Positions 1 to 6,746 of a stretch of 28,680 nucleotides of DNA are shown piece after piece. Position 1 is the stretch's first letter; each line of letters begins with the position of its first letter. The position numbers and the translations under genes were made by a program. The stretch covers positions 1 through 28,680 of the IMG/VR virus record IMGVR_UViG_3300025626_000101, one strand, 5' to 3'. The notes under the pieces are model-generated. The model did not search any database, was not told the origin of the DNA, and saw only the letters and a list, made by a program, of their open reading frames with translations. This DNA is from a virus.

Positions 1-52
1 AAGACGAATGTTTTTACACACAACAAATAAATGTAATAAGAAAGGTATAACG

Positions 53-787
53 ATGAAATATTACATAACAGATGCTAACTTTAATGTCCTCTCAATACAT
101 CCTGACCGTGATTCAGCCAAAGCTGTATGGGATGTTAACTGGAAGGCAGGCGTGGATGTCTATCTTGAAAGTGAAGAGAATCATTTAAAGAACATCGAAT
201 GGGCTAAAGATTACAGGGAACGTAAAAAGAAACGTGAACAGTATGCTGTATCTGTAATGCTTAAAGAAGAAACAATTGAACGTGAGCATATTAAAGAGTT
301 AAATCGTAAGATTGGTGGAGGTAAGTCTGCTATATTAGAAGATATAGCTATAAAAGAATCTCTTAATGAGATAAAAGTTAACCATGAGCTATTCGAAAAT
401 GCTGAAAATAAAGCTATTAAAGATATGTCCTCTAAAGAAATATATGATGCTCTTGAAAGTAAAGAAATTAAAGAAGAAACAGAAGCTCTTTGGAAAGATA
501 TGAGTAAAGATATCATGGTTGAATTCAATGAAGATGATGTAAAACCTATGTCATTTTATTTTGAAGAAGCAGCTCAACGTGAAGCTATTGAAGATATAGC
601 TAAACAAAAAGACCTTGAGCTATTAAAACTGTTACAGAAAAATATAAAAAATAAAGAGGGAAAGGTAATAAATAATCTTTGGAATGAACCTACAGAAGAT
701 TGTGATGATTGTCTGTGGATAATTAAAGAAACAGACGGTGATATTACTGTCTGTAATGAATGTCTTGATGAAAGGAATAAATTATGA
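53..787 (+). CDS. Hypothetical protein, 244 aa, C-terminal paired CxxC motif
   Basis: I do not recognise this gene. The start at 53 is chosen because AAGAAAGG lies just upstream of it; an in-frame ATG at 8 has no such signal. The protein is highly charged and mostly helical, with a Lys/Glu-rich central region. Near the C-terminus are C217-x2-C220 and C234-x2-C237, spaced like a small zinc ribbon. The next gene starts inside its stop codon (ATGA overlap), so it heads a translationally coupled run of four small genes. Function is unknown; a DNA- or protein-binding role through the Cys pairs is only a guess. Confidence 0.8.
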   Translation: MKYYITDANFNVLSIHPDRDSAKAVWDVNWKAGVDVYLESEENHLKNIEWAKDYRERKKKREQYAVSVMLKEETIEREHIKELNRKIGGGKSAILEDIAIKESLNEIKVNHELFENAENKAIKDMSSKEIYDALESKEIKEETEALWKDMSKDIMVEFNEDDVKPMSFYFEEAAQREAIEDIAKQKDLELLKLLQKNIKNKEGKVINNLWNEPTEDCDDCLWIIKETDGDITVCNECLDERNKL

Positions 788-957
788 GTATAGAATTAAG
801 GGTAAATGAAACATGGGATACGCCAAGTTCATTAGCATCTTTAAGTGAATGGCTTAGAAAAGTTGATGATCCAATTGTAACTAAAAGTGTTATGCTTATG
901 CATAATTTCATTGCTGCTAATTATACTTTAACCCTTAAAGAAAGGAATAATAAATGA
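784..957 (+). CDS. Small hypothetical protein, 57 aa
   Basis: This short ORF starts with an ATG overlapping the upstream stop (ATGA at 784-787) and ends in another such overlap with the next ATG at 954, so it fits exactly in the coupled chain. The sequence begins MSIELRVNETWD and ends LTLKERNNK. A central helix-forming region contains SLSEWLRKVDDP. No domain is recognised. The perfect packing between neighbours is the main support. Confidence 0.65.
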   Translation: MSIELRVNETWDTPSSLASLSEWLRKVDDPIVTKSVMLMHNFIAANYTLTLKERNNK

Positions 958-1154
958 ACTACCGAGTAGAATTGTATGATGATTCTGGTGCTCAATGGTG
1001 TTATTATAACGCTAATGGTGACCGTAGGTTAGCTGAACATTGGGCTACAATGATGGTTAAAGTCGCTGGATCTCAGTCGTATCAGTTATCTTTCAAAGAG
1101 GAAGATGTATGTATATATAAAGTATATTCTAAACACTTTAAGGAAAAGTCATGA
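954..1154 (+). CDS. Small hypothetical protein, 66 aa
   Basis: An AAAGGAATAATAA ribosome-binding region precedes the ATG at 954, which overlaps the previous stop; the stop overlaps the next start at 1151. The protein begins MNYRVELYDDSG and alternates short beta-type stretches with one amphipathic helix (RRLAEHWATMMVKVA). No family is recognised. It is probably one of the small accessory proteins common in early phage operons. Confidence 0.7.
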   Translation: MNYRVELYDDSGAQWCYYNANGDRRLAEHWATMMVKVAGSQSYQLSFKEEDVCIYKVYSKHFKEKS

Positions 1155-1363
1155 AATACTTTTTAACTGATCATGCCTTTAAACGTGCTGAAGAAAGAGA
1201 AATAACTACGGATGATATTAACGCTTGTGTAACGTTAGGTAAGTGTTATAAATCCAAGATGCATGGTGGTCAATTAAGGTTTATGTATAATGGTGTTGTT
1301 GTTATAGTTAAGAATAAAACAAACAACATAATAACCTGTTATAGACTTAATCATATACGTTAA
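1151..1363 (+). CDS. DUF4258-like small protein, 70 aa
   Basis: The opening TDHAFKRAEEREITTDDI matches the pattern of DUF4258 proteins (helix with H-A-x-x-R-x-x-E-R followed by I-[ST]-x-x-[DE]-I), a small alpha/beta fold often compared with RelE-type toxins. The later strands FMYNGVVVIVKN and NNIITCYRLN complete the expected fold. It is the last gene of the coupled chain before the 188-base gap. Known members are often phage or toxin-antitoxin associated, but no catalytic role can be assigned here. Confidence 0.7.
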   Translation: MKYFLTDHAFKRAEEREITTDDINACVTLGKCYKSKMHGGQLRFMYNGVVVIVKNKTNNIITCYRLNHIR

Positions 1364-1369
1364 TAATAT

Positions 1370-1389
1370 GGGGCTATTCTATAGTCCCC
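1370..1389 (+). other. GGGG-CTAT hairpin after the first gene block
   Basis: GGGG and CTAT at 1370-1377 pair with ATAG and CCCC at 1381-1389, with a TCT loop and one bulged T. No T-run follows, so it is not a classical intrinsic terminator. Its right arm coincides with the left half of the promoter-like element at 1381, so it may be part of that element or an RNA-processing or attenuation structure. Confidence 0.45.
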
Positions 1390-1403
1390 TATTAAAAGGG
1401 AGC
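1381..1403 (+). promoter_or_regulatory. Candidate phage RNA polymerase promoter P1
   Basis: One of three copies of the core AGTCC-N2-TATTAAAAGGGA. With +1 at the first G of GGGA (1398), the element covers -17 to +6. The CCCT and AAA-GGGA positions match the T3 promoter. The initial GGGA is followed by GCA and TCCC, so the transcript would begin with a 5' hairpin. It lies upstream of the MoxR operon with a leader of about 150 bases. Recognition by the T7-type polymerase encoded in this window is inferred. Confidence 0.65.
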
Positions 1404-1420
1404 ATCCCTCTCCCCTTAGG

Positions 1421-1513
1421 TTATATATTATAATATAAGTATAACTTATAGGGTATAACGGGAGTAACCTGACAAGAGATATTACTGTGGTACATTACAA
1501 TGTTATTACAGTA
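1421..1513. promoter_or_regulatory. AT-rich palindromic intergenic region; possible origin or control region
   Basis: This part of the 1364-1551 gap contains a perfect 14-base AT palindrome at 1424-1437, a hairpin ATAAGT-ATA-ACTTAT at 1435-1449 (6-base stem, 3-base loop), and a nested stem-loop in which TACTGT (1483-1488) pairs with ACAGTA (1508-1513) around ACATT-AC-AATGT. A TATAAT at 1429-1434 has no convincing -35 partner. A phage promoter followed by an AT-rich stretch resembles the T7 primary origin layout. The 3-base-loop hairpin has the geometry of N4 vRNAP promoters. Both readings are inference. Confidence 0.4.
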
Positions 1514-1551
1514 CTATGTGAAGTAACTTTAATATATCGGAAGGATATAAA

Positions 1552-2577
1552 ATGGATATTAAAGAAACAAAAGAAATACTTGAGACTATACTTGAGTACA
1601 ATCTAACTAGTAATAAGACTGGGGACTTTGCTGACAACATTATACCTCACTTAGTATCGTTACCTGGGATTGGTAAAACAAGTATAGTTGAGGCTGTAAC
1701 TAAAGAGAAAGATTGGTATCTATATACTATACCTATAGCTTCTTATGATGCAGCTGAGATAGCTGGTTTCCCTATGTTAGATAAGGAGAATAAGAAGTAT
1801 GATAGGGCTAAGCCATTCTGGTTAGATACACCAACAGATAAGCCTGTAGTATTATTCTTTGATGAGATATCACAAGCACCTACAGCTAATGTTAATGTGT
1901 TAGCTATGTTAGTTAATGAGAGGAAGATAGGTGAGCATAAGCTTAACGATAATGTTATGATAGTGTGTGCGGGTAATGCTATGTCTCATAGGGCAGGTAC
2001 AAATCCTTTACCATCTCACTTTAAAGATAGGGTAACTTTCCTTGAAGTAGAGCCTGATCTAGAAGCCTTTATGAGTTATGCTAACAGTAAGAAGTTACAT
2101 GAGTATATTGTAGGGTTCTTAAGGAATAGACCATCATTCCTATCTATGTTTGATCCTAAGATAGATTCCTGTCCATCACCAAGATCATGGATGAGAGTTA
2201 ACACTATACTTAAAATGGATATGCCTTATAAGCTTAGAAATCAAACTATTAAGGGGCAAGTAGGGGAAGCAGCTCAAGCTGATTTCTTAGGTTATTTAAG
2301 AGTAGCTGATAAGATACCTGATCCACAACTAATACTATCAGGTGAATGTAAAGATATACCTGAAGATAATGTTGTTATGTATGCTTTGTGTGCGGCATTA
2401 TCTACGTTAGTAACTACTACAACTGCAAGACACTTTGTTAACTATCTTAGTATACTACCTAACAAGGAGTTTGCGGCATTCACTATCAGAGATGCTTTAC
2501 AGAGAGATAAGAAACTTAAGGCAGATAAACATATAACCTCCTGGTTTATGTCTGAAGGTAAAGCCTTATTACTCTAA
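1552..2577 (+). CDS. MoxR-like AAA+ ATPase, 341 aa
   Basis: A cytoplasmic ATPase of the MoxR/CbbQ/NorQ kind. The Walker A region is LPGIGKTS with K42 (the usual first Gly is replaced by Ser36). Walker B is VVLFFDEIS with D104-E105, sensor 1 is IVCAGNAMS around N142, and FKDRVTF with R160 is a candidate arginine finger. GGAAGGA six bases upstream of the ATG fixes the start. MoxR ATPases normally work with a VWA-domain partner as a chaperone or remodelling pair. Such a partner is encoded at 3925 in the same operon, separated by tiny ORFs. Its target in the infected cell is unknown. Candidate promoter P1 lies upstream. Confidence 0.9.
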   Translation: MDIKETKEILETILEYNLTSNKTGDFADNIIPHLVSLPGIGKTSIVEAVTKEKDWYLYTIPIASYDAAEIAGFPMLDKENKKYDRAKPFWLDTPTDKPVVLFFDEISQAPTANVNVLAMLVNERKIGEHKLNDNVMIVCAGNAMSHRAGTNPLPSHFKDRVTFLEVEPDLEAFMSYANSKKLHEYIVGFLRNRPSFLSMFDPKIDSCPSPRSWMRVNTILKMDMPYKLRNQTIKGQVGEAAQADFLGYLRVADKIPDPQLILSGECKDIPEDNVVMYALCAALSTLVTTTTARHFVNYLSILPNKEFAAFTIRDALQRDKKLKADKHITSWFMSEGKALLL

Positions 2578-2587
2578 TAAACTATAC

Positions 2588-2623
2588 AATAAGAATTAAG
2601 GAGGGCACGAGGTCCTTCTTATT
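2588..2623 (+). other. Intergenic stem-loop after the MoxR gene
   Basis: AATAAG and AAGGA on the left pair with TCCTT and CTTATT on the right, with an AATT bulge and a GC-rich 10-base loop. There is no clear T-run after it, so termination would be weak. It may be an mRNA stability or processing structure that sets different levels of the ATPase and the downstream genes. Confidence 0.4.
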
Positions 2624-2654
2624 AAGCCTATTAATAAAGAATAAAGGAAATGTT

Positions 2655-2825
2655 ATGGAAATATATTTACTTATGTATACTATAGCCTTGATTGTATTAG
2701 GAAAAATAATATATGATATGGCTAATAAAAGAAATCGTAATAAATGGGGGTGGACTTTAGGTTCTGTAGCTACCTCTCCTTTGGTAGGAATAATACTACT
2801 TTTAATTTTAAAAAATAAGGAATAA
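2655..2825 (+). CDS. Small two-helix membrane protein, 56 aa
   Basis: The ORF opens with ATG after AAAGGAAATGTT and ends five bases before the next gene. It has two hydrophobic stretches, about residues 3-20 (IYLLMYTIALIVLG) and 38-53 (GSVATSPLVGIILLLIL), joined by a basic loop (NKRNRNKWGW). It is probably an inner-membrane hairpin protein. Phages use such proteins for superinfection exclusion or membrane alteration, but nothing here identifies a specific role. Confidence 0.65.
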   Translation: MEIYLLMYTIALIVLGKIIYDMANKRNRNKWGWTLGSVATSPLVGIILLLILKNKE

Positions 2826-2829
2826 TACT

Positions 2830-3081
2830 ATGGCTAAATGGGGTGAAATACCTAATATAACTGCTAATCAAGAGCTTATTTCTCTTAATAAGAAGTTAGT
2901 TACTACATTAAAAGAATTAAAAGTTCTACAAAATAACTTATCAGAGTTAGCTGAACTATCTAAAGTAGATGTACATGCTAATGATCAGGCTATAATAGAG
3001 ATTGAGCAGTCAATTCAAGAATTAAATTCAATTAAAACTAAGAGACGTAGATTACTTAGCTTATTAAGTGGAGATGAATAA
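2830..3081 (+). CDS. Small coiled-coil protein, 83 aa
   Basis: From about residue 15 the protein is almost entirely predicted helix with regular Leu/Ile spacing (LNKKLVTTLKELKVLQNNL and IEIEQSIQELNSIK) and a basic KTKRRR stretch near the end. This suggests a two-helix coiled coil that dimerises or binds a partner. The stop shares its last base with the next start (TAATG at 3079-3083). No family is recognised. Confidence 0.7.
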   Translation: MAKWGEIPNITANQELISLNKKLVTTLKELKVLQNNLSELAELSKVDVHANDQAIIEIEQSIQELNSIKTKRRRLLSLLSGDE

Positions 3082-3287
3082 TGTTAGATGTAGAAGATAG
3101 ACTTAGATTAGCACATGAATCAGTGTGTAAGGCTGAAAATAAAAGGATGCGTGAAGTATTTAGTATACGTACTTATAAAGAAGGTGATCAGTGGACTGCA
3201 CAAAGAAATAGACAGACTACAGGAGCTAAAGGTGGTAGACAAAATAAACTTAAAAGACTTTGGGTTAAAGAAAGGACAGTTAGATGA
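3081..3287 (+). CDS. Small basic hypothetical protein, 68 aa
   Basis: The start is coupled to the upstream stop. An acidic N-terminal helix (DVEDRLRLAHESV) is followed by a strongly basic C-terminal half containing TTGAKGGRQNKLKRLWVKER. Such a basic tail could bind nucleic acid, but no domain is recognised. A shorter alternative ORF from 3115 in another frame was judged a shadow because it lacks coupling to its neighbours. Confidence 0.65.
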   Translation: MLDVEDRLRLAHESVCKAENKRMREVFSIRTYKEGDQWTAQRNRQTTGAKGGRQNKLKRLWVKERTVR

Positions 3288-3385
3288 GAGCAATATTAAA
3301 TAAGATATGTTGTTGGTGTAGGGAATATCCAAGTGATGAGCCTTGCTGTTGGTGTAATGATGAAGAGGATTATGATAATGACTGA
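3284..3385 (+). CDS. Cys-rich miniprotein, 33 aa, with two CCWC motifs
   Basis: The ATG at 3284 overlaps the upstream stop (ATGA), and the ORF ends eight bases into the next gene. The whole protein is essentially two copies of C-C-W-C (residues 9-12 and 21-24) separated by REYPSDEP, followed by an acidic tail. Cys10/Cys12 and Cys22/Cys24 could form a single zinc or other metal site like a minimal zinc ribbon. Its small size makes the call tentative, but the repeated motif and exact coupling argue against chance. Confidence 0.6.
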   Translation: MRAILNKICCWCREYPSDEPCCWCNDEEDYDND

Positions 3386-3539
3386 TAAATATTTTGATGT
3401 AGATAAACATAAACAAGAAATACAAAAGAAAGAAAAGCTTATGACACTTCTTACATGGTCAGTACTAGGTTTCTCTCTTATAAGCGCAATGTTTTGTGTT
3501 AGTGTTTTGATTAGTGGTATATGGAGATTAATACAATGA
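3378..3539 (+). CDS. Small single-pass membrane protein, 53 aa
   Basis: The start at 3378 (ATGACTGATAAA) is preferred over an in-frame ATG at 3333, which would overlap most of the CCWC miniprotein. A charged N-terminal segment (about 20 residues, Lys-rich) precedes one long hydrophobic helix, about residues 22-47 (MTLLTWSVLGFSLISAMF followed by CVSVLISGIW). It is likely a membrane-anchored small phage protein of unknown function. The stop overlaps the next ATG at 3536. Confidence 0.6.
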   Translation: MTDKYFDVDKHKQEIQKKEKLMTLLTWSVLGFSLISAMFCVSVLISGIWRLIQ

Positions 3540-3730
3540 CAGAAGAATTTAAAGATATAGATAATGATCCTATGCGTATGGCAGAGTATAAAGAAAGAGA
3601 AAGATTATCTAGAGTATTAGAAGAGTATTATAAACTTAAATCAGAGTATAAAGATATGAGTGAAGTAGAACTGTTTGTTTTAGCCCATGATATAGTTGGG
3701 CGTAAAGAGAAAGATATTGGTAGCAAGTGA
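3536..3730 (+). CDS. Small charged helical protein, 64 aa
   Basis: The ATG at 3536 is coupled to the upstream stop; an earlier ATG at 3521 lies inside the membrane-protein gene and has no ribosome-binding site. The protein is highly charged and helical (MAEYKERERLSRVLEEYYKL). No family is recognised. Confidence 0.6.
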   Translation: MTEEFKDIDNDPMRMAEYKERERLSRVLEEYYKLKSEYKDMSEVELFVLAHDIVGRKEKDIGSK

Positions 3731-3920
3731 TATAATAGCCTTTACACTCGATATGTTAATGCAAGAAGAATTGTTTTACATACCCGCTAATCAAGATGAA
3801 CCAACAGATAAGGAGATAGAATGGGCTAATAGATTAATAACTAACCGTATAGAGAATACTGACTTCATACCTACTGAAGCAGAACTCTATGAATTAATGC
3901 AACTCAAATTGAAAGTATAA
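3717..3920 (+). CDS. Small acidic protein, about 67 aa, start uncertain
   Basis: The frame is open from a TTG at 3696 to the stop at 3920. I place the start at the TTG at 3717, which follows AGAGAAAG at a suitable distance; ATGs at 3753 and 3759 are alternatives without a visible ribosome-binding site. The C-terminal part (EPTDKEIEWANRLITNRI and TEAELYELMQLKLKV) is a plausible two-helix protein. It ends four bases before the DUF2201/VWA gene. Function is unknown. Confidence 0.5.
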   Translation: MVASDIIAFTLDMLMQEELFYIPANQDEPTDKEIEWANRLITNRIENTDFIPTEAELYELMQLKLKV

Positions 3921-3924
3921 TACA

Positions 3925-5040
3925 ATGGATGCTCAAACAAAAGTAAGCAGAGCTATAATTAAACTTGTAGCTAACTACACTTTCTACGGTACATGTGCAC
4001 TTAGATTAAACGTCAGAGAAACTACTGACTATAAGACTATGTGTACTGATGGTATATCTATACTATGGAATCGAGAATTTGTAGATGAATGTAGTGAAGA
4101 AGAAGTAATGGGCACTATAGCACATGAGGTATGGCATGTTATATTCGGACATCATTTCCGCATGGGTAAACGTGAACATAAGAAATGGAATATAGCTACA
4201 GACTTCTCTATAAACAATAGTTTAAAGGAAGAAGGTTTTAGCCTACCTCCGGGTGCTTTAATGGATGATAAGTATATTAACATGAATGGAGAAAAGGTAT
4301 ATGATCTAATAGATGATGATGAATATAATCAAGCTCCTTCTTGGGGTGGTGTACTACCTATAACTGATGATCAAGGTAACCCTCTTACAGGTGAGGCGTT
4401 AGAGCAGGCTAAAGATGAAGTAGATCAGATGATAGCTTCAGCGGCTCAAGAAGCTAAGAAAGCTGGACAAGAAATTAGTGGTAAGTTATCTGATTTAATT
4501 CAGAGTATAAGAGAACCTCAAGTTAACTGGAAGTCTTATTTACCTACTTATCTTATGAATAGCAATCCTGATAGTCCTTCGTGGAAGAGACCTAATCGTA
4601 AGCTGTTATCTGAGTTTGACTTATATACTCCTGCTATGATATCTAATAATCTCGGCCCTGTAGCTGTAGTTATAGATACCTCTGCATCTGTATCTAAGGC
4701 CGAGAGAGAAGTGTTCTTATCAGAGTTACAATCAATAAACGAAACCTTAAAACCTAAATCAACTCATGTGATATGTGTAGACACTACTGTAGCTACATGT
4801 TATGACTTCGATCCTTACGATGATATAACAGAGTTAGCCCTTGTAGGGGGTGGTGGTACAGACATGTCACCAGGATTTAAGTATGTAGAAGAATGTCTTC
4901 CTGAAGTAGAAAATATACTTTGCTTCTCGGACTGTGAGTTCTGGGATTGGCCTCCAGAACCTGAAAAGCCTGTGTTATGGCTATCAACTGGTCAAAATAA
5001 AGAAAACCCTTATGGCACACTTGTGTCTGTAAAATTCTAA
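3925..5040 (+). CDS. DUF2201-type metallopeptidase-like / VWA-like protein, 371 aa
   Basis: Two parts are visible. The N-terminal domain contains H67-E-V-W-H71 followed by H76/H77, the HExxH zinc pattern of the putative metallopeptidase domain found in DUF2201 proteins. The C-terminal domain, from about residue 246, is VWA-like: D251-T-S-A-S255 is the MIDAS loop, GGGGTDMSPGF supplies the T312-D313 pair, and FSDCE follows. A charged linker with LNINGEK-type low-complexity separates them. This architecture is the usual partner of MoxR ATPases, and the ATPase lies upstream at 1552. The pair may form a chaperone or remodelling machine, or a protease-like activity acting on host proteins; the substrate is unknown. 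Confidence 0.85.
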   Translation: MDAQTKVSRAIIKLVANYTFYGTCALRLNVRETTDYKTMCTDGISILWNREFVDECSEEEVMGTIAHEVWHVIFGHHFRMGKREHKKWNIATDFSINNSLKEEGFSLPPGALMDDKYINMNGEKVYDLIDDDEYNQAPSWGGVLPITDDQGNPLTGEALEQAKDEVDQMIASAAQEAKKAGQEISGKLSDLIQSIREPQVNWKSYLPTYLMNSNPDSPSWKRPNRKLLSEFDLYTPAMISNNLGPVAVVIDTSASVSKAEREVFLSELQSINETLKPKSTHVICVDTTVATCYDFDPYDDITELALVGGGGTDMSPGFKYVEECLPEVENILCFSDCEFWDWPPEPEKPVLWLSTGQNKENPYGTLVSVKF

Positions 5041-5058
5041 GCACGAAAGGATATAACA

Positions 5059-6045
5059 ATGTTTAGTGATTATATAAGTATAGCAAGACAATACTATGAT
5101 GAGCCTGGTTATGAGAAGGATAAATCTTCTTTGCCTTATCAAGCTAATAGGTATTATTCTCTTATTAACTATCTGAAAACAATAACAAATAATATAGAGT
5201 ATGATTACAAAGATCTTTATGATGAAATTAAGTCTAGTATATTTGAAAAGTTTAATTCATCAATTAAGAACGGTAGTATTAATAGTGAGCTATGTGAATT
5301 GATTGAAGTCAGACCACCTAACCGTGACTTCTCGCATAGCTACTCTAATTATTCTCCTAGCTACAGTGCTAATCGTATGTATGAAAAACAAAGAGATAAA
5401 AGCGAAGATGATCTTGATGACATTAGTTATGGCATAAGTAATCATCTATCTTATGTTATGAGTTATATTGTAAGAAAGGAATGTTATCTTAACTATAAGA
5501 TTAATGAAACAGAAGACGACATTATTAAAGCAGAGTACAAAGATAAAGTATTAAAGCTTAATAGGAATATACAGCAGATAGGTTCTAACTATATGTATGG
5601 GTTACACTACACCTATGTAAATGATACATATAAGAAGTCAACCTTCAATAAAGAAATAACTCACATGGACCCTATAAGATATAAGCCTAATATAATAGTA
5701 GATAAGAATTGGTTTGATACTGTGGGTGATAAAGGTTTTCAGATACTAGAGTATCAAGGTAGCAGAGCCTTTACTATCTCAGCTGAAGAGTATTCTAAAG
5801 ACTCAAACAGAACACTGTACTTTGTTAAGACTCTACAAATGACTGGTACACGAGAGGAAATGCGAAATGCAAACTGGCATAACGTATTAGATAAGCTAGA
5901 TAAGATAGTTAAAGTAAGAGATTTAATATTATCTGTATCAAATCAAGACGATAAGATATGGGCGTTAGGTGCTGATGAAACATGGGCTGAACGTACCATG
6001 CGAGCAAGACAGAAACGTACTATGATGAAGGGACTTAACATCTAA
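5059..6045 (+). CDS. Hypothetical protein, 328 aa, third member of the MoxR/VWA operon
   Basis: The gene starts after GAAAGGATATAACA, a ribosome-binding region very like that of the MoxR gene, 18 bases after the VWA gene stops. The protein is rich in Tyr, Asn and Ser in the first 130 residues (SHSYSNYSPSYSANRMYEKQ) and more globular afterwards, ending in a basic helix (AERTMRARQKRTMMKG). I recognise no domain and no catalytic motif. Its position as the last gene before candidate promoter P2 suggests it works with the ATPase/VWA pair, perhaps as a substrate adaptor. That is inference from context only. Confidence 0.8.
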   Translation: MFSDYISIARQYYDEPGYEKDKSSLPYQANRYYSLINYLKTITNNIEYDYKDLYDEIKSSIFEKFNSSIKNGSINSELCELIEVRPPNRDFSHSYSNYSPSYSANRMYEKQRDKSEDDLDDISYGISNHLSYVMSYIVRKECYLNYKINETEDDIIKAEYKDKVLKLNRNIQQIGSNYMYGLHYTYVNDTYKKSTFNKEITHMDPIRYKPNIIVDKNWFDTVGDKGFQILEYQGSRAFTISAEEYSKDSNRTLYFVKTLQMTGTREEMRNANWHNVLDKLDKIVKVRDLILSVSNQDDKIWALGADETWAERTMRARQKRTMMKGLNI

Positions 6046-6049
6046 ATGT

Positions 6050-6072
6050 ATAGTCCATTATTAAAAGGGAAC
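6050..6072 (+). promoter_or_regulatory. Candidate phage RNA polymerase promoter P2
   Basis: Second copy of the AGTCC-N2-TATTAAAAGGGA element, -17 to +6 with +1 at 6067. It starts five bases after the stop of the upstream gene. The predicted leader GGGAACGCTATTTCCC folds into a 5' hairpin and is followed by TAGAAAGGAA and the ATG at 6098. This arrangement is very like the T7 gene 10 leader (GGGA...TTTCCC...AGAAA). It would drive the nucleotide-metabolism and replication genes. Confidence 0.7.
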
Positions 6073-6097
6073 GCTATTTCCCTAGAAAGGAACTCAA

Positions 6098-6517
6098 ATG
6101 AATCGTGCTAACATAGTACACAGATTAGCGCACGCTAGAACTGAGACAGAAAGAATGGATACTATGGATGAGTTAATAACTTATGATAGAGAGAAAGGAA
6201 GAGAACTAATGAGAGAAGAACCAACAGACTTTCATGGTGACTTTAAAGACATGAATGAAAGAGTTAAAGATAGTATTATAAATCCTGCTCACTACAAAGT
6301 AATACCCCCAGGTAATTACCCTGAAGGCTTAGAGTATATGGATCTAATGCAGTATATTTTATCACATCACAAAGGTATTGAGTCACACTTAGTAGGTCAG
6401 ATACTTAAGTATAGTATAAGACTAGGTAAGAAAGATGCTAAACAACAGGACGCATTAAAGATACAATGGTATGCTAATTACCTTGTTGATGTAATCAAAA
6501 AGCAAGATGAGGGATAA
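6098..6517 (+). CDS. DUF3310 protein (T7 gp1.7-like nucleotide kinase family), 139 aa
   Basis: The C-terminal half carries the DUF3310 pattern: N62-P-A-H-Y66, an acidic helix (GLEYMDLMQYIL), then GQILKYSIRLGKK (100-112) and a final helix QWYANYLVDVI. This family includes T7 gp1.7, a dGMP/dTMP kinase, although many members are untested. The first 50 residues are a charged helical extension. The start at 6098 follows AGAAAGGAACTCAA. As first gene behind P2 and next to DNA replication genes, a role in dNTP supply is plausible. Confidence 0.8.
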   Translation: MNRANIVHRLAHARTETERMDTMDELITYDREKGRELMREEPTDFHGDFKDMNERVKDSIINPAHYKVIPPGNYPEGLEYMDLMQYILSHHKGIESHLVGQILKYSIRLGKKDAKQQDALKIQWYANYLVDVIKKQDEG

Positions 6518-6731
6518 TGTAAGATTCCCCATAGCTAATTATAAGTATCTGTCAGTAAACGGATACCAAGATTTCCCAGTATTTTGGGATGTCTTTGAAG
6601 ATAAAACTAGCTTTGTAATGACAGAGCTATTCGAAATTAGTGTTAACAATGAGGTTAACTCTGATAATGTAGAAGAAATAGTACTACAAATAATTGTGGA
6701 ACTACATTCTGATACAATAACAATCCATTAG
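6507..6731 (+). CDS. Hypothetical protein, 74 aa
   Basis: The gene overlaps the DUF3310 gene by 11 bases and ends 15 bases before the ssDNA-binding protein gene. It is acidic with alternating beta-type stretches (YQDFPVFWDVFEDKTSF and EEIVLQIIVELHSDTITI). No family is recognised. Support comes from length, coupling and strand continuity. Confidence 0.65.
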   Translation: MRDNVRFPIANYKYLSVNGYQDFPVFWDVFEDKTSFVMTELFEISVNNEVNSDNVEEIVLQIIVELHSDTITIH

Positions 6732-6746
6732 AAAAGGAATAATATA

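Noticed and set aside
1424-1437. Host sigma70 promoter around TATAAT at 1429
   Set aside because: No acceptable -35 hexamer 16-18 bases upstream; the TATAAT falls inside an AT palindrome and may be chance.
3115-3303. A 62-codon plus-strand ORF in another frame
   Set aside because: It overlaps the coupled genes at 3081 and 3284 almost entirely and has no ribosome-binding site.
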